A stretch of DNA of 64,000 nucleotides. Source: Candidatus Methanomethylophilaceae archaeon. Lineage in GTDB: Archaea > Thermoplasmatota > Thermoplasmata > Methanomassiliicoccales > Methanomethylophilaceae. Where the stretch lies: positions 1-64,000 of the forward strand of contig JAFXUX010000009.1 in the NCBI GenBank assembly GCA_017524805.1. Reading direction: 5' to 3'. Under the pieces are notes generated by a model. It saw nothing but the letters and a program-made list of their open reading frames with translations. It had not been told where the DNA came from and made no database searches. How positions within the stretch are numbered: the first letter of the stretch is position 1; each line of letters opens with the position of its first letter. The position numbers and the translations under genes are program-made. Below, one piece after another: positions 35,039-42,773 of the stretch.

Positions 35039-37183
35039 ATGAGTTATGTCATAGCTTTGGCTGGAAATCCCAATTGCGGGAAGACCACGCTGTTCAACGC
35101 GCTGACAGGAGCATCCCAGCGCGTCGGAAACTGGCCAGGCGTGACAATCGATAAAAAAACGGGCAAAATCCGCGGTACGGACTCACAATTAGTGGATTTG
35201 CCCGGGATCTATTCGATGTCACCCTACTCACCGGAAGAGATGGTCAGCAGGAATTTCATCATCGATGAGAAACCTGATGCGATAATAAACATCGTCGATG
35301 CCACCAACTTAGAGAGGAATCTCTTCCTCACACTTCAGCTGATCGAAATGGGCACCCCCATGGTGGTCGCGCTGAATATGATGGATGAGATCGAAAGATT
35401 CGGGGACAAAATAGACGTACATGGGCTTTCCAAGCGCCTTGGAGTCCCTGTAGTACCCATCTCAGCGGCAAAAAAGACTGGGATAGATGAGCTCGTCAAG
35501 AAAGTCCATGAAGTCGCCGATTCCAAGATCAGACCGACGCCACCGAAATATGAGGATAGCATCGAGACGGCAGTCTCCGAAGCCGAAAAAGCTCTCAAAG
35601 GCAAAGTTCCGGACGAAAACCTCAGATTCTACGCGTTCAAACTTCTCGAAGACGATTCCAGCGTGGCCGAGAAATTCCCCGGCCTAAAAGACGGGATATC
35701 CTCTCAGATCGAAGCGGTCGAAAAGAAATACGACGACTCGATGGATTCTATAATCGCCGATGGAAGATACGATTTCATCTCCGAATTCATCTCCGAAACC
35801 GTCGAGCGCGCGCCTCGGGATGAGAGAGGGACCCTCTCGGACCGCATCGACCGCATCGTCACCAACAGATGGCTGGGAATACCGATCTTCATCGCGGTGA
35901 TCGCGCTCGTTTACATGATTGCGATGTATGACGGGGATTGGGGAACTTCTCCCGGAGCTTTCGCTACCGGATGGCTCAACGACTGGTTCGGAGAGCTTGG
36001 AGAGAACGTCGGCTCATGGTGCGAAGAGAACGGCGTGGAGCCCTGGATCCAGGGGATTCTCGTCGATGGAATAATAGGCGGAGTGGGAGCCGTGCTGGGA
36101 TTCCTCCCTCAGATGATAGTCCTGTTCGTATGCCTGGTACTCTTGGAAGAGATCGGGTACATGGCCCGTGTAGCTTTCGTTATGGACCGCGTGTTCAGGT
36201 ATTTCGGCCTCTCAGGGAAATCATTCATACCTCTTCTCGTGGGCACTGGGTGCGGTATCCCCGGAGTCATGTCCACCAGGACAATCGAAAGCGAAAGCGA
36301 CAGGCGCATCACCGCGATGACCGTCACGTTCATGCCATGCGGAGCCAAATTGCCGGTCATCGCCATGATTGCCGGGGCCCTCTTCGGCGGCAGCGCACTC
36401 ATCGGGGTGTTCTCGTATGTGCTAGGGATCGTGGCCGTGATAATATCCGGGGTCATCCTCAAAAAACTCAGGAGATTCTCCGGGACTCCCGCCCCGTTCA
36501 TCATGGAGCTTCCGCCTTACCACTGGCCTCAGCTTTTCAGCTTCCTGAAAACAGTCTTCGACAGGGTCTGGGCATTCGTCAAAAAAGCCGGAACGATCAT
36601 CCTTCTGTCATCTATACTCATCTGGTTCCTCGCCAGCTACGATATCGGCCTCCACATGGTCGACATCGGAGACTCCATGCTGGCTTCCATCGGAGGCGCG
36701 ATCCACGCCATATTCATCCCTCTGGGATGGGGAGAAAACTGGGAGTTCTCCGTGGCAACCATAACCGGCCTCGTTGCGAAAGAGAATCTCATCGCCACCA
36801 TGGGCACGCTGTTTGGGCTCGAGGAGATCGGAGATGAGGGAGAAGAAATCTGGGACCTCCTTGCGGCGGCGCTCGGAAGCGCGGGCGGGCTGTCGTTCCT
36901 GACGTTCAACCTGCTCTGCGCCCCATGCTTCGCAGCGATCGGAGCCATGCACAGGGAACTCGGAACCTGGAAGAGCACCGGGTTCGCCGTCGCATACCAG
37001 TGCGTCCTGGCGTATCTCATATCCGTCATAGTCTATGTGGTCGCTGGCCTGATCTGCGGCGAGGACACGGGAATCCTATCCTGCGTGCTGTGCATAATCA
37101 ACGTCGCCATCCTGATCTATCTGCTCTGGGCAAAGGATCCGTTCAGACAGCTCAGCAAAGAAAACGAGAGGGCTCCGGAATGA
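35039..37183 (+). CDS. feoB: ferrous iron transporter FeoB
   Basis: A 714-residue Fe(II) transporter. The N-terminal G domain has G1 GNPNCGKTTLFN (about 9-20), G3 DLPGIYS and G4 NMMDE, followed by a helical regulatory domain to about residue 265. The membrane part has paired gate segments, with the conserved GTGCGIPG near residue 403 and later LCAPCFAAIGAMHRE. ATG 35039 is preceded by AAAGGGA. It overlaps the small Cys-rich gene downstream. The operon is likely induced by iron limitation through the operator at 34480. Confidence 0.96.
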   Translation: MSYVIALAGNPNCGKTTLFNALTGASQRVGNWPGVTIDKKTGKIRGTDSQLVDLPGIYSMSPYSPEEMVSRNFIIDEKPDAIINIVDATNLERNLFLTLQLIEMGTPMVVALNMMDEIERFGDKIDVHGLSKRLGVPVVPISAAKKTGIDELVKKVHEVADSKIRPTPPKYEDSIETAVSEAEKALKGKVPDENLRFYAFKLLEDDSSVAEKFPGLKDGISSQIEAVEKKYDDSMDSIIADGRYDFISEFISETVERAPRDERGTLSDRIDRIVTNRWLGIPIFIAVIALVYMIAMYDGDWGTSPGAFATGWLNDWFGELGENVGSWCEENGVEPWIQGILVDGIIGGVGAVLGFLPQMIVLFVCLVLLEEIGYMARVAFVMDRVFRYFGLSGKSFIPLLVGTGCGIPGVMSTRTIESESDRRITAMTVTFMPCGAKLPVIAMIAGALFGGSALIGVFSYVLGIVAVIISGVILKKLRRFSGTPAPFIMELPPYHWPQLFSFLKTVFDRVWAFVKKAGTIILLSSILIWFLASYDIGLHMVDIGDSMLASIGGAIHAIFIPLGWGENWEFSVATITGLVAKENLIATMGTLFGLEEIGDEGEEIWDLLAAALGSAGGLSFLTFNLLCAPCFAAIGAMHRELGTWKSTGFAVAYQCVLAYLISVIVYVVAGLICGEDTGILSCVLCIINVAILIYLLWAKDPFRQLSKENERAPE

Positions 37184-37365
37184 ACGCCATAAGCTTGGCT
37201 CTGGCGGCTTTTATAGCACTGGTCATCGCGGCGGCGTTGGCGCATCTGATCGGCAACAAACGCAAAGGCATAAGCGATTGCGGCTGCGGATGCGGCAGAT
37301 GCAACAGATGCTCCGGCTCGAACGTGGATCTTCCCGATTGCTGCGAGAAAGAACGGGAGAGCTGA
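37180..37365 (+). CDS. FeoB-associated Cys-rich membrane protein
   Basis: A 61-residue protein: one N-terminal transmembrane helix (about 4-24), then a Cys-rich tail with DCGCGCGRCNRC and DCC. This is the architecture of the FeoB-associated Cys-rich family, thought to assist FeoB, perhaps by metal or cluster binding. ATG overlaps the feoB stop, so translation is coupled. A strong hairpin with a T tract follows. Confidence 0.85.
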   Translation: MNAISLALAAFIALVIAAALAHLIGNKRKGISDCGCGCGRCNRCSGSNVDLPDCCEKERES

Positions 37366-37378
37366 GCCCCATCCAATA

Positions 37379-37415
37379 CCGGCGGGAGATTGCTCCGCCG
37401 GAAAACCTTTTTTTC
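37379..37415 (+). terminator. terminator of feo operon
   Basis: CCGGCGGAG-type stem: CCGGCGGGAG pairs with CTCCGCCGG (37379-37401), and a seven-T tract follows at 37408-37414. Confidence 0.75.
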
Positions 37416-37525
37416 ATTTCAGGAAAACGTTTGGATATCTGCGAAATCGAAAGATGATTGCGGCGCTGATTGACGGATGGACTCCTGAAATAGATTATTA
37501 ACGTTCAGAGCCTATTATATTCGAA

Positions 37526-38923
37526 ATGGTCTCCAAGTCTTCCGCCATCAACTTGACCATAGTAGCGCTATTGTGCATTCTAGCGGCGCTTTGCTTGGTG
37601 GTCTACCCCGAGTCGTATATCGGATTCGATCTTGATGTCGAAAGCGACGACGGCATTGAGCGCATCGATGGCACGGGACACTATCGCCAATCGGAGACCG
37701 TCACTGTTACGGCCGTCGTGAAAAACGGATACCTATTCGATGGCTGGTACGGAGAAGACGGGGAGCTGAAATCTCCCGACAAATCATATACGTTCTTGGC
37801 CACGAAAGAGAAGCTGTATGCCAGAAGCGAAAGGGGAGCGTTCATAGAGGTCTCCCATTCCGAAGGTCTGCTGGCCACAGTGGGGGGAACGTACAAGATC
37901 GGCGATGAGGTCTCCCTGGAAGCTTTCGTCTGCAGGAAAGGCGTGTCCTTCACCGGCTGGTACGTGGACGGGACAGACCTGATGACGAAGGATTGGCAAT
38001 GCTCATTCACAGCGACCGCGGACACGAAGATGGTCGCCAGAAGCGACAGCGATTATTTCTCCGGGAGCGACAGGCTGACATGGAATTTCGACTGCAAGAA
38101 TCTGAATGATTCCGTTGTCATTCTGTCGGATGCGTACACCAAGAACTATATCGAAACCTACAAAGACGCTTCGGAAGGCTATGCCGATCTGATTCCTGGA
38201 AAATACAGCATAACGCTGAAGGGAACTGACTCCGAAGGTAACCCCCGTTCCGAGACGATCATCTCCGAGATAGAGGGGGATTTCACCCGCACATACTGCT
38301 GGGAAAACCTGCGCAGACCTGCTGACGCCTTTGGGAGCGGAACATACTCGCTGACATCATTCGAGACGATAGAATGGAAAGTATCCTATGATGAGCTGAA
38401 ATCGTTCAGGGAATCCCAATCCAACAGGGCCACGACCACCGAATCTGGCAGGATAAGTTTCGTTGAATACTCCTCGGAGTCCATGAAGAATCTGGCGGAA
38501 GCCCTGTGGAACAACACCGCCGGAATGAGCGATCTCGAACGGGCCGAATACGTGCTGAAATTCGTACAGCGCTATACAGACTATCAGCTGGATTCCGATT
38601 ACAACGGCCGCGCGGAGTACTGGAAATACCCGCTGGAAACCATCCTTGACAGGAGCGGGGATTGCGAGGATACATCCTGCCTTTACTGCTCGCTCATGAA
38701 GCTTATGGGGTACGACGTAGTCCTTCTGATTTTCGATGGATGGGAATACGACACCGGGCACGCGGCCGCCGGGATCGCGCTGGATGATGTTGAGGGCGGC
38801 GTCTATTATCAGATAGACGGAGAGGGCCCCAAGTACTATTTCTGCGAGACTACCAGCAATTACATGTTCGTCGGAGAAAGGACGGAAGGGTATAACAGAG
38901 CCTCGATCCTCAGAATCCCATAA
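37526..38923 (+). CDS. surface-anchored transglutaminase-like protein with InlB-type repeats
   Basis: A 465-residue protein. Residues 8-28 form an N-terminal membrane anchor or signal helix, so most of it lies outside the cell. Two Listeria-Bacteroides (InlB B) type repeats follow, marked by [12 protein letters not shown] (about 72) and [11 protein letters not shown] (about 138). Residues 330-465 resemble a transglutaminase-like cysteine protease domain: [17 protein letters not shown] carries the Cys and [10 protein letters not shown] the His. Such proteins are common in gut-associated methanogens and may act on peptide or host surfaces; the substrate is unknown. TTATTAACG lies 27 bases before the start. 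Stop codon is TAA. Confidence 0.78.
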   Translation: MVSKSSAINLTIVALLCILAALCLVVYPESYIGFDLDVESDDGIERIDGTGHYRQSETVTVTAVVKNGYLFDGWYGEDGELKSPDKSYTFLATKEKLYARSERGAFIEVSHSEGLLATVGGTYKIGDEVSLEAFVCRKGVSFTGWYVDGTDLMTKDWQCSFTATADTKMVARSDSDYFSGSDRLTWNFDCKNLNDSVVILSDAYTKNYIETYKDASEGYADLIPGKYSITLKGTDSEGNPRSETIISEIEGDFTRTYCWENLRRPADAFGSGTYSLTSFETIEWKVSYDELKSFRESQSNRATTTESGRISFVEYSSESMKNLAEALWNNTAGMSDLERAEYVLKFVQRYTDYQLDSDYNGRAEYWKYPLETILDRSGDCEDTSCLYCSLMKLMGYDVVLLIFDGWEYDTGHAAAGIALDDVEGGVYYQIDGEGPKYYFCETTSNYMFVGERTEGYNRASILRIP

Positions 38924-38954
38924 ACGTATATGCGCACGCAACTTACCGGATACC

Positions 38955-39089
38955 ATGAAGTTCAAATGCGGACTTTGCGGATACATCTACGACGAAGACA
39001 AAGAAGGCGTCAAATTCGCCGACCTTCCCGACGACTGGGTATGCCCCACGTGCGGAGAACCCAAATCAGAATTCAGCCAGGTATACTGA
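38955..39089 (+). CDS. rubredoxin
   Basis: A 44-residue electron carrier: [15 protein letters not shown] with the first CxxC, and [15 protein letters not shown] with the second. The four Cys bind one iron. The ATG lies about 25 bases after TATA-like CGTATATG, consistent with leaderless expression. It may feed electrons to the rubrerythrin or other oxygen-stress enzymes in this window. The stop of the convergent ArsR gene is two bases away. Confidence 0.95.
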   Translation: MKFKCGLCGYIYDEDKEGVKFADLPDDWVCPTCGEPKSEFSQVY

Positions 39090-39091
39090 GA

Positions 39092-39454
39092 TCAATCCTT
39101 TTCCGAGATGTGCTCCGCGGCCGTCTCGATTATTATCCTAACATGGTCGTCGCATAGCGAGTAAAATACGTTGCGACCCTCTTTCCTTGAAGATACCAGA
39201 TGGGCATCCTTGAGCACGCGGAGCTGATGGGATACCGCCGATTTGTTCATGTCCAAGACCTCGCAGAGATCGCAGACGCAAAGCTCTTCCTTGTCCAGCG
39301 CCAGCAATATCCTCAGCCTTGTGCCGTCGGCGAACAGCTTGAAAAAATCCGATAGATCGGCTCCATCCCTCTGATCCATGATGAATGATTTCGCGCGGCA
39401 CACGGCGTCGCCGTGGATCTCATGGCATTCGCATTCCATCCGCTCGTCTGGCAT
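39092..39454 (-). CDS. ArsR/SmtB-family metal-responsive regulator
   Basis: A 120-residue winged-helix repressor. The metal-type signature ELCVCDLCEVLDMNKSAVSHQLRVLKDAHLV spans residues 58-88, with the C-x-C of the alpha-3 site and the recognition helix SAVSHQLRVL. Extra cysteines and histidines near the N-terminus (ECECHEIHG, AVCRAK) resemble CadC-type sensors that respond to soft metals. It is coupled to the small membrane protein gene upstream (one base between them), which is its most likely target together with its own promoter. Confidence 0.88.
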   Translation of the reverse strand: MPDERMECECHEIHGDAVCRAKSFIMDQRDGADLSDFFKLFADGTRLRILLALDKEELCVCDLCEVLDMNKSAVSHQLRVLKDAHLVSSRKEGRNVFYSLCDDHVRIIIETAAEHISEKD

Positions 39455-39455
39455 C

Positions 39456-39635
39456 TCACACCTTCCTCATGCGGATGAGCATGACCAACAGAACCGCAAT
39501 GACCGCCACGGCAACTATTCCGGACAGAGCGCCTATGATTCCGATATATTCAGGCTTCCAAACTATGACTAACGACATCACCATGAGAATCGCCGCCAAA
39601 ACGAAAGCGATCTTCACCAAGGGCCCTTTGATCAT
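39456..39635 (-). CDS. small two-helix membrane protein upstream of ArsR gene
   Basis: A hypothetical 59-residue protein (68 residues if translation begins at TTG 39662, which a TATA-like box about 26 bases before it would favour as a leaderless start). Two hydrophobic helices occupy most of the sequence (KIAFVLAAILMVMSLVIVW and IIGALSGIVAVAVIAVLLVML), and the end is basic. It is too short for a transporter. The metal-type regulator downstream suggests a link to metal stress, but nothing in the protein itself shows it. Confidence 0.6.
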   Translation of the reverse strand: MIKGPLVKIAFVLAAILMVMSLVIVWKPEYIGIIGALSGIVAVAVIAVLLVMLIRMRKV

Positions 39636-39712
39636 ATCCTGGTGATCATCCGTTTCATTCAAGTAACCTTGGTTCCGATGCTTCCTTAAACTGGCTCCGC
39701 ACTTCAGACGGC

Positions 39713-40645
39713 ATGCAAGACCCTGCCGAACTGTGCCGCAAAGCGGCGGAATGCTTCTGCGACGACCCCCAAAGATCGCTCGAATTGTTCTCCGAGGCTG
39801 CGAAGAGCGGTTTCCCGAACGCATTCTTCGGCATAGCTGAGATGAAAATGTCCGGACAGCTGGAAGAGCCCGACCCGGCGGCCGCGGAAGAGCTTTATTT
39901 GGCGGCGGCGGAAGCGGGGCACCCGCCATCCATGTACAGACTGGGGATGCTTTTCTCCGGGGCCGGAGGCCATGAGGAGAATCCCGAACTCTGCAGGATG
40001 TGGTTCGAAAAAGCCGCTGAAGCGGGGATGGAAGAAGCGTACCCCGAGATATCAGATATATGCATGTGCGGATACGGAGGGGAGGTCGACGCTGAGAAAG
40101 GGCTCAGATATTGCCGCCTGAGCGCAGATGCCGGAGACCCGATGTCCTGCTTCAAACTCGGATGCATGCTTTCGGATGGGATCGCCGCCGAAATAGACGA
40201 TAAAGAAGCCCTTCGCCTGTTCAGGATAGCCGCATTCAAAGGAGTCCCCGAAGCCCAATTCAAAATGGGATTGCTTGCCCAAGAAGGGAAAACCAGCGAT
40301 GACGACATGCCGGCCGCGAAATGGTACGAAATGGCGGCGGACGCAGGCCTTGCGGCGGCCAAATTCAACCTCGGAACTCTCTATTATGAAGGAAATGGCG
40401 TGAAAAAAGACTTGAAAAAGGCGTTCTCTCTCTACAAAGAAGTCTCGGAAACCAACGAAGGGGATGCGCTTTTCATGGTCGGACGGATGCTGATGGAAGG
40501 CTTGGGAACCGAGAAAGACCCGCAAAAAGGGCTCGAATACTTCGGCAAAGCGGCGGCGGCCGGAAACCCTCTTGCTTCAGAGTTCCTGAAAAACATCGAG
40601 CGCCGGCAAAACGCGCAGCTCATCACTGCAGATGACATAAAATGA
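39713..40645 (+). CDS. Sel1-repeat protein upstream of Hsp70 operon
   Basis: A 310-residue protein with about seven Sel1 repeats, among them MYRLGMLFSGAGGHEENPELCRMWFEKAAEAG and AKFNLGTLYYEGNGVKKDLKKAFSLYKEVSE. No signal peptide. It has its own TATA-like TTAAAC about 26 bases before the ATG and lies 87 bases upstream of the Hsp70-VWA gene on the same strand. Sel1 solenoids often work as adaptors in chaperone and degradation pathways, so a role with the neighbouring chaperone-like operon is conceivable but unproven. Confidence 0.83.
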   Translation: MQDPAELCRKAAECFCDDPQRSLELFSEAAKSGFPNAFFGIAEMKMSGQLEEPDPAAAEELYLAAAEAGHPPSMYRLGMLFSGAGGHEENPELCRMWFEKAAEAGMEEAYPEISDICMCGYGGEVDAEKGLRYCRLSADAGDPMSCFKLGCMLSDGIAAEIDDKEALRLFRIAAFKGVPEAQFKMGLLAQEGKTSDDDMPAAKWYEMAADAGLAAAKFNLGTLYYEGNGVKKDLKKAFSLYKEVSETNEGDALFMVGRMLMEGLGTEKDPQKGLEYFGKAAAAGNPLASEFLKNIERRQNAQLITADDIK

Positions 40646-40700
40646 CACTTTCCCAGTGATCAGAAAATGCGATTTTAACTTCGATTTCTGCATTAACTAA

Positions 40701-40712
40701 GGTTTAAATTAC
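40701..40712 (+). promoter_or_regulatory. promoter of Hsp70-VWA operon
   Basis: GGTTTAAATTAC places a TATA-like element centred about 26 bases before ATG 40733, with a purine-rich BRE-like AAGG in front. The spacing implies a leaderless first gene. No other promoter is obvious within the five-gene operon. Confidence 0.6.
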
Positions 40713-40732
40713 CAATTTGTATATGGGCAAAC

Positions 40733-42769
40733 ATGGGCAGAAGGGCTGGGATTGACTTAGGAACGACGTTCTCATTGATAGCTATTATGAAGAACGGGAG
40801 GCCCGAAATTATCAAGAATAGCTACGACAGCGAGCTGACGCCGTCCGCTGTATGCTTCAGCGAGGGCAAAATCCTTGTGGGAAATGAAGCGTACGCCAGA
40901 ATCGCGGATGGGACGGGCAACGGGATTACCGCATTCAAATCCCGTATGGGCGACGATTCCCCGTTGATATGCGGAAATGGCGAGGAATACGACGCAGAAG
41001 AGCTGTCAGCGATCCTCCTCAAGGAAATGATCAAGGAGGCGGAGGACCGCATCGGAGAGAAGATTACGGAAGTCGTCATCACCGTTCCGCACTATTTCGA
41101 CGAATCCCGGAGGATAGCCACCAAAAAAGCGGGCGAAGAGTGCGGAGTCAGAGTCCTCAGACTGCTCAATGAGCCGACATCTGCGGCGCTCTATTATGGC
41201 TACAACCATTTCGAGAGGAAGACCATCATGGTGTATGACCTCGGAGGAGGGACTTTCGACACCAACATCATCCACTTCGAGAATGGGAAGACAGAGGTCA
41301 TATCCACCAACGGCAACCACAGCCTGGGAGGCAAGGATTGGGACGCCGAGCTTGCTGCGATCGCCTGCAGGAGGTTCTTTGCCGAATACGGCGTCAACCC
41401 GTTCGACGACAAGAACTTCCGCAATGTGCTGATGGCCACCGCCGAGAAGGTGAAGAAACAGCTTTCCTCGGCCAAGAACGCCATGTTCCAGATCGAATAT
41501 GAAGGCAAGAAAGGGAGCTATAACATCACGAGGGACGAACTGCGCGATGCGACGATGCACCTCATGCAGCTCACCAAAGAGCTGTGCGAAGAAGCCCTCA
41601 GCGCGAAGGGACTCAAATGGCAGGACATCGACGAGATCCTTCTCATCGGCGGATCCAGCAGAATGCCTATCATCCAAGAGTTCTTGGAAGAGAACACGCC
41701 GTGCAACATAGTCCACCATCCCGACATGGAATTGGCGGTCGCCAAAGGAGCCGCCATCGATGCGGATCATTTCCGTGAGGGGCTCACCGACAAACCCATC
41801 CTGCATGACATCACGTCCCACAGCCTCGGAGCACTGTCCATAAAAGAGAACGAGGACAGGTTCATCAACGAGATAATAATCCCCAAAAACTCCAAGATCC
41901 CATTCGAAGCGACCAAATCCTTCAAGCTGGAGAAAGGCAACAGGGCGAATTACATCGAAGTCTACGCGTTGCAAGGGGAATCGACCGACCCCACCGAATG
42001 CGTCGTGGTCACCGAAGCAGTGATCAACGGATTCAGGAACGATGGCAATGGGGTAGTCATCAACGTTACGTACAGCTACGATGAGAACGGCGTCGTCAAA
42101 ATCACCGCGGACAGCGATGGGAAACCCCTGAACGTGACCGCCAAATCGCTTCCTGACATCGGCTGGATCGAGGGAAGGCCTTCCGAAAGGGCCTCCCAGA
42201 ACAACACTGAGAAGAACATCGTGGTCTGCCTCGACCTGTCCAGAAGCATGACGTTCAAGGACAGGGACAGCGGAGCCATCCCTCTCGATGAAGCCAAGAA
42301 TTCCATCATCCAATTCGTCGACAGCCTCGGCACCGAAAACAACTACTTCTCCCTCATAGGGTTCGGCGATTCCATGAGCGTGCTCTGCGAACTGACCAAA
42401 GACCTCGGGAAATTCAAAAGCGCGCTGGAAAAGACCAGAGCCAAAGATATGGGCAGAGGCACCAGGGCGATCCCCCTCGGCCTCGCCAAATCCGTGGCCG
42501 AGGAAGAAGGCAGGATGGGAATCATCGTGACCGTCACCGACGGGGAATGGGAGAAAAAAGATGAAGCCATCGGCGAGGCCCGCAAAGTCGGTATGCCCAT
42601 CTTTGCCATCGGTTTCGGCGAAGCCAACGAAGGATTCCTCAGACAGATCTCGACTGTGGAGAGGGGCGCGCTTTACACTACGATCGACAGGCTGGGCCAC
42701 ACGTTCCAGACTATCGCCACCGCCATCAGAACCGAAAGCATGAGCCTCAGAGACCCGAACGGAGAATGA
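40733..42769 (+). CDS. Hsp70 (DnaK-like) ATPase fused to von Willebrand A domain
   Basis: A 678-residue fusion. Residues 1-360 form an Hsp70 nucleotide-binding domain: phosphate-1 GIDLGTTFS, ITVPHYFDESRR, LLNEPTSAALYYGY, VYDLGGGTFD and LIGGSSRMP. Residues 365-475 resemble the Hsp70 beta-sandwich substrate domain, starting DITSHSLGA. The helical lid is replaced by a VWA domain from about 495 to 670 with an intact metal site: DLSRS at 501-505, GRGTRAIP and TDGEW. VWA domains bind protein partners through a metal ion. It is the first gene of five tightly coupled genes. This order, Hsp70 first and VWA in place of the lid, is not a classic DnaK. Binding of specific clients rather than general folding is inferred. 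Confidence 0.88.
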   Translation: MGRRAGIDLGTTFSLIAIMKNGRPEIIKNSYDSELTPSAVCFSEGKILVGNEAYARIADGTGNGITAFKSRMGDDSPLICGNGEEYDAEELSAILLKEMIKEAEDRIGEKITEVVITVPHYFDESRRIATKKAGEECGVRVLRLLNEPTSAALYYGYNHFERKTIMVYDLGGGTFDTNIIHFENGKTEVISTNGNHSLGGKDWDAELAAIACRRFFAEYGVNPFDDKNFRNVLMATAEKVKKQLSSAKNAMFQIEYEGKKGSYNITRDELRDATMHLMQLTKELCEEALSAKGLKWQDIDEILLIGGSSRMPIIQEFLEENTPCNIVHHPDMELAVAKGAAIDADHFREGLTDKPILHDITSHSLGALSIKENEDRFINEIIIPKNSKIPFEATKSFKLEKGNRANYIEVYALQGESTDPTECVVVTEAVINGFRNDGNGVVINVTYSYDENGVVKITADSDGKPLNVTAKSLPDIGWIEGRPSERASQNNTEKNIVVCLDLSRSMTFKDRDSGAIPLDEAKNSIIQFVDSLGTENNYFSLIGFGDSMSVLCELTKDLGKFKSALEKTRAKDMGRGTRAIPLGLAKSVAEEEGRMGIIVTVTDGEWEKKDEAIGEARKVGMPIFAIGFGEANEGFLRQISTVERGALYTTIDRLGHTFQTIATAIRTESMSLRDPNGE

Positions 42770-42773
42770 GGAC

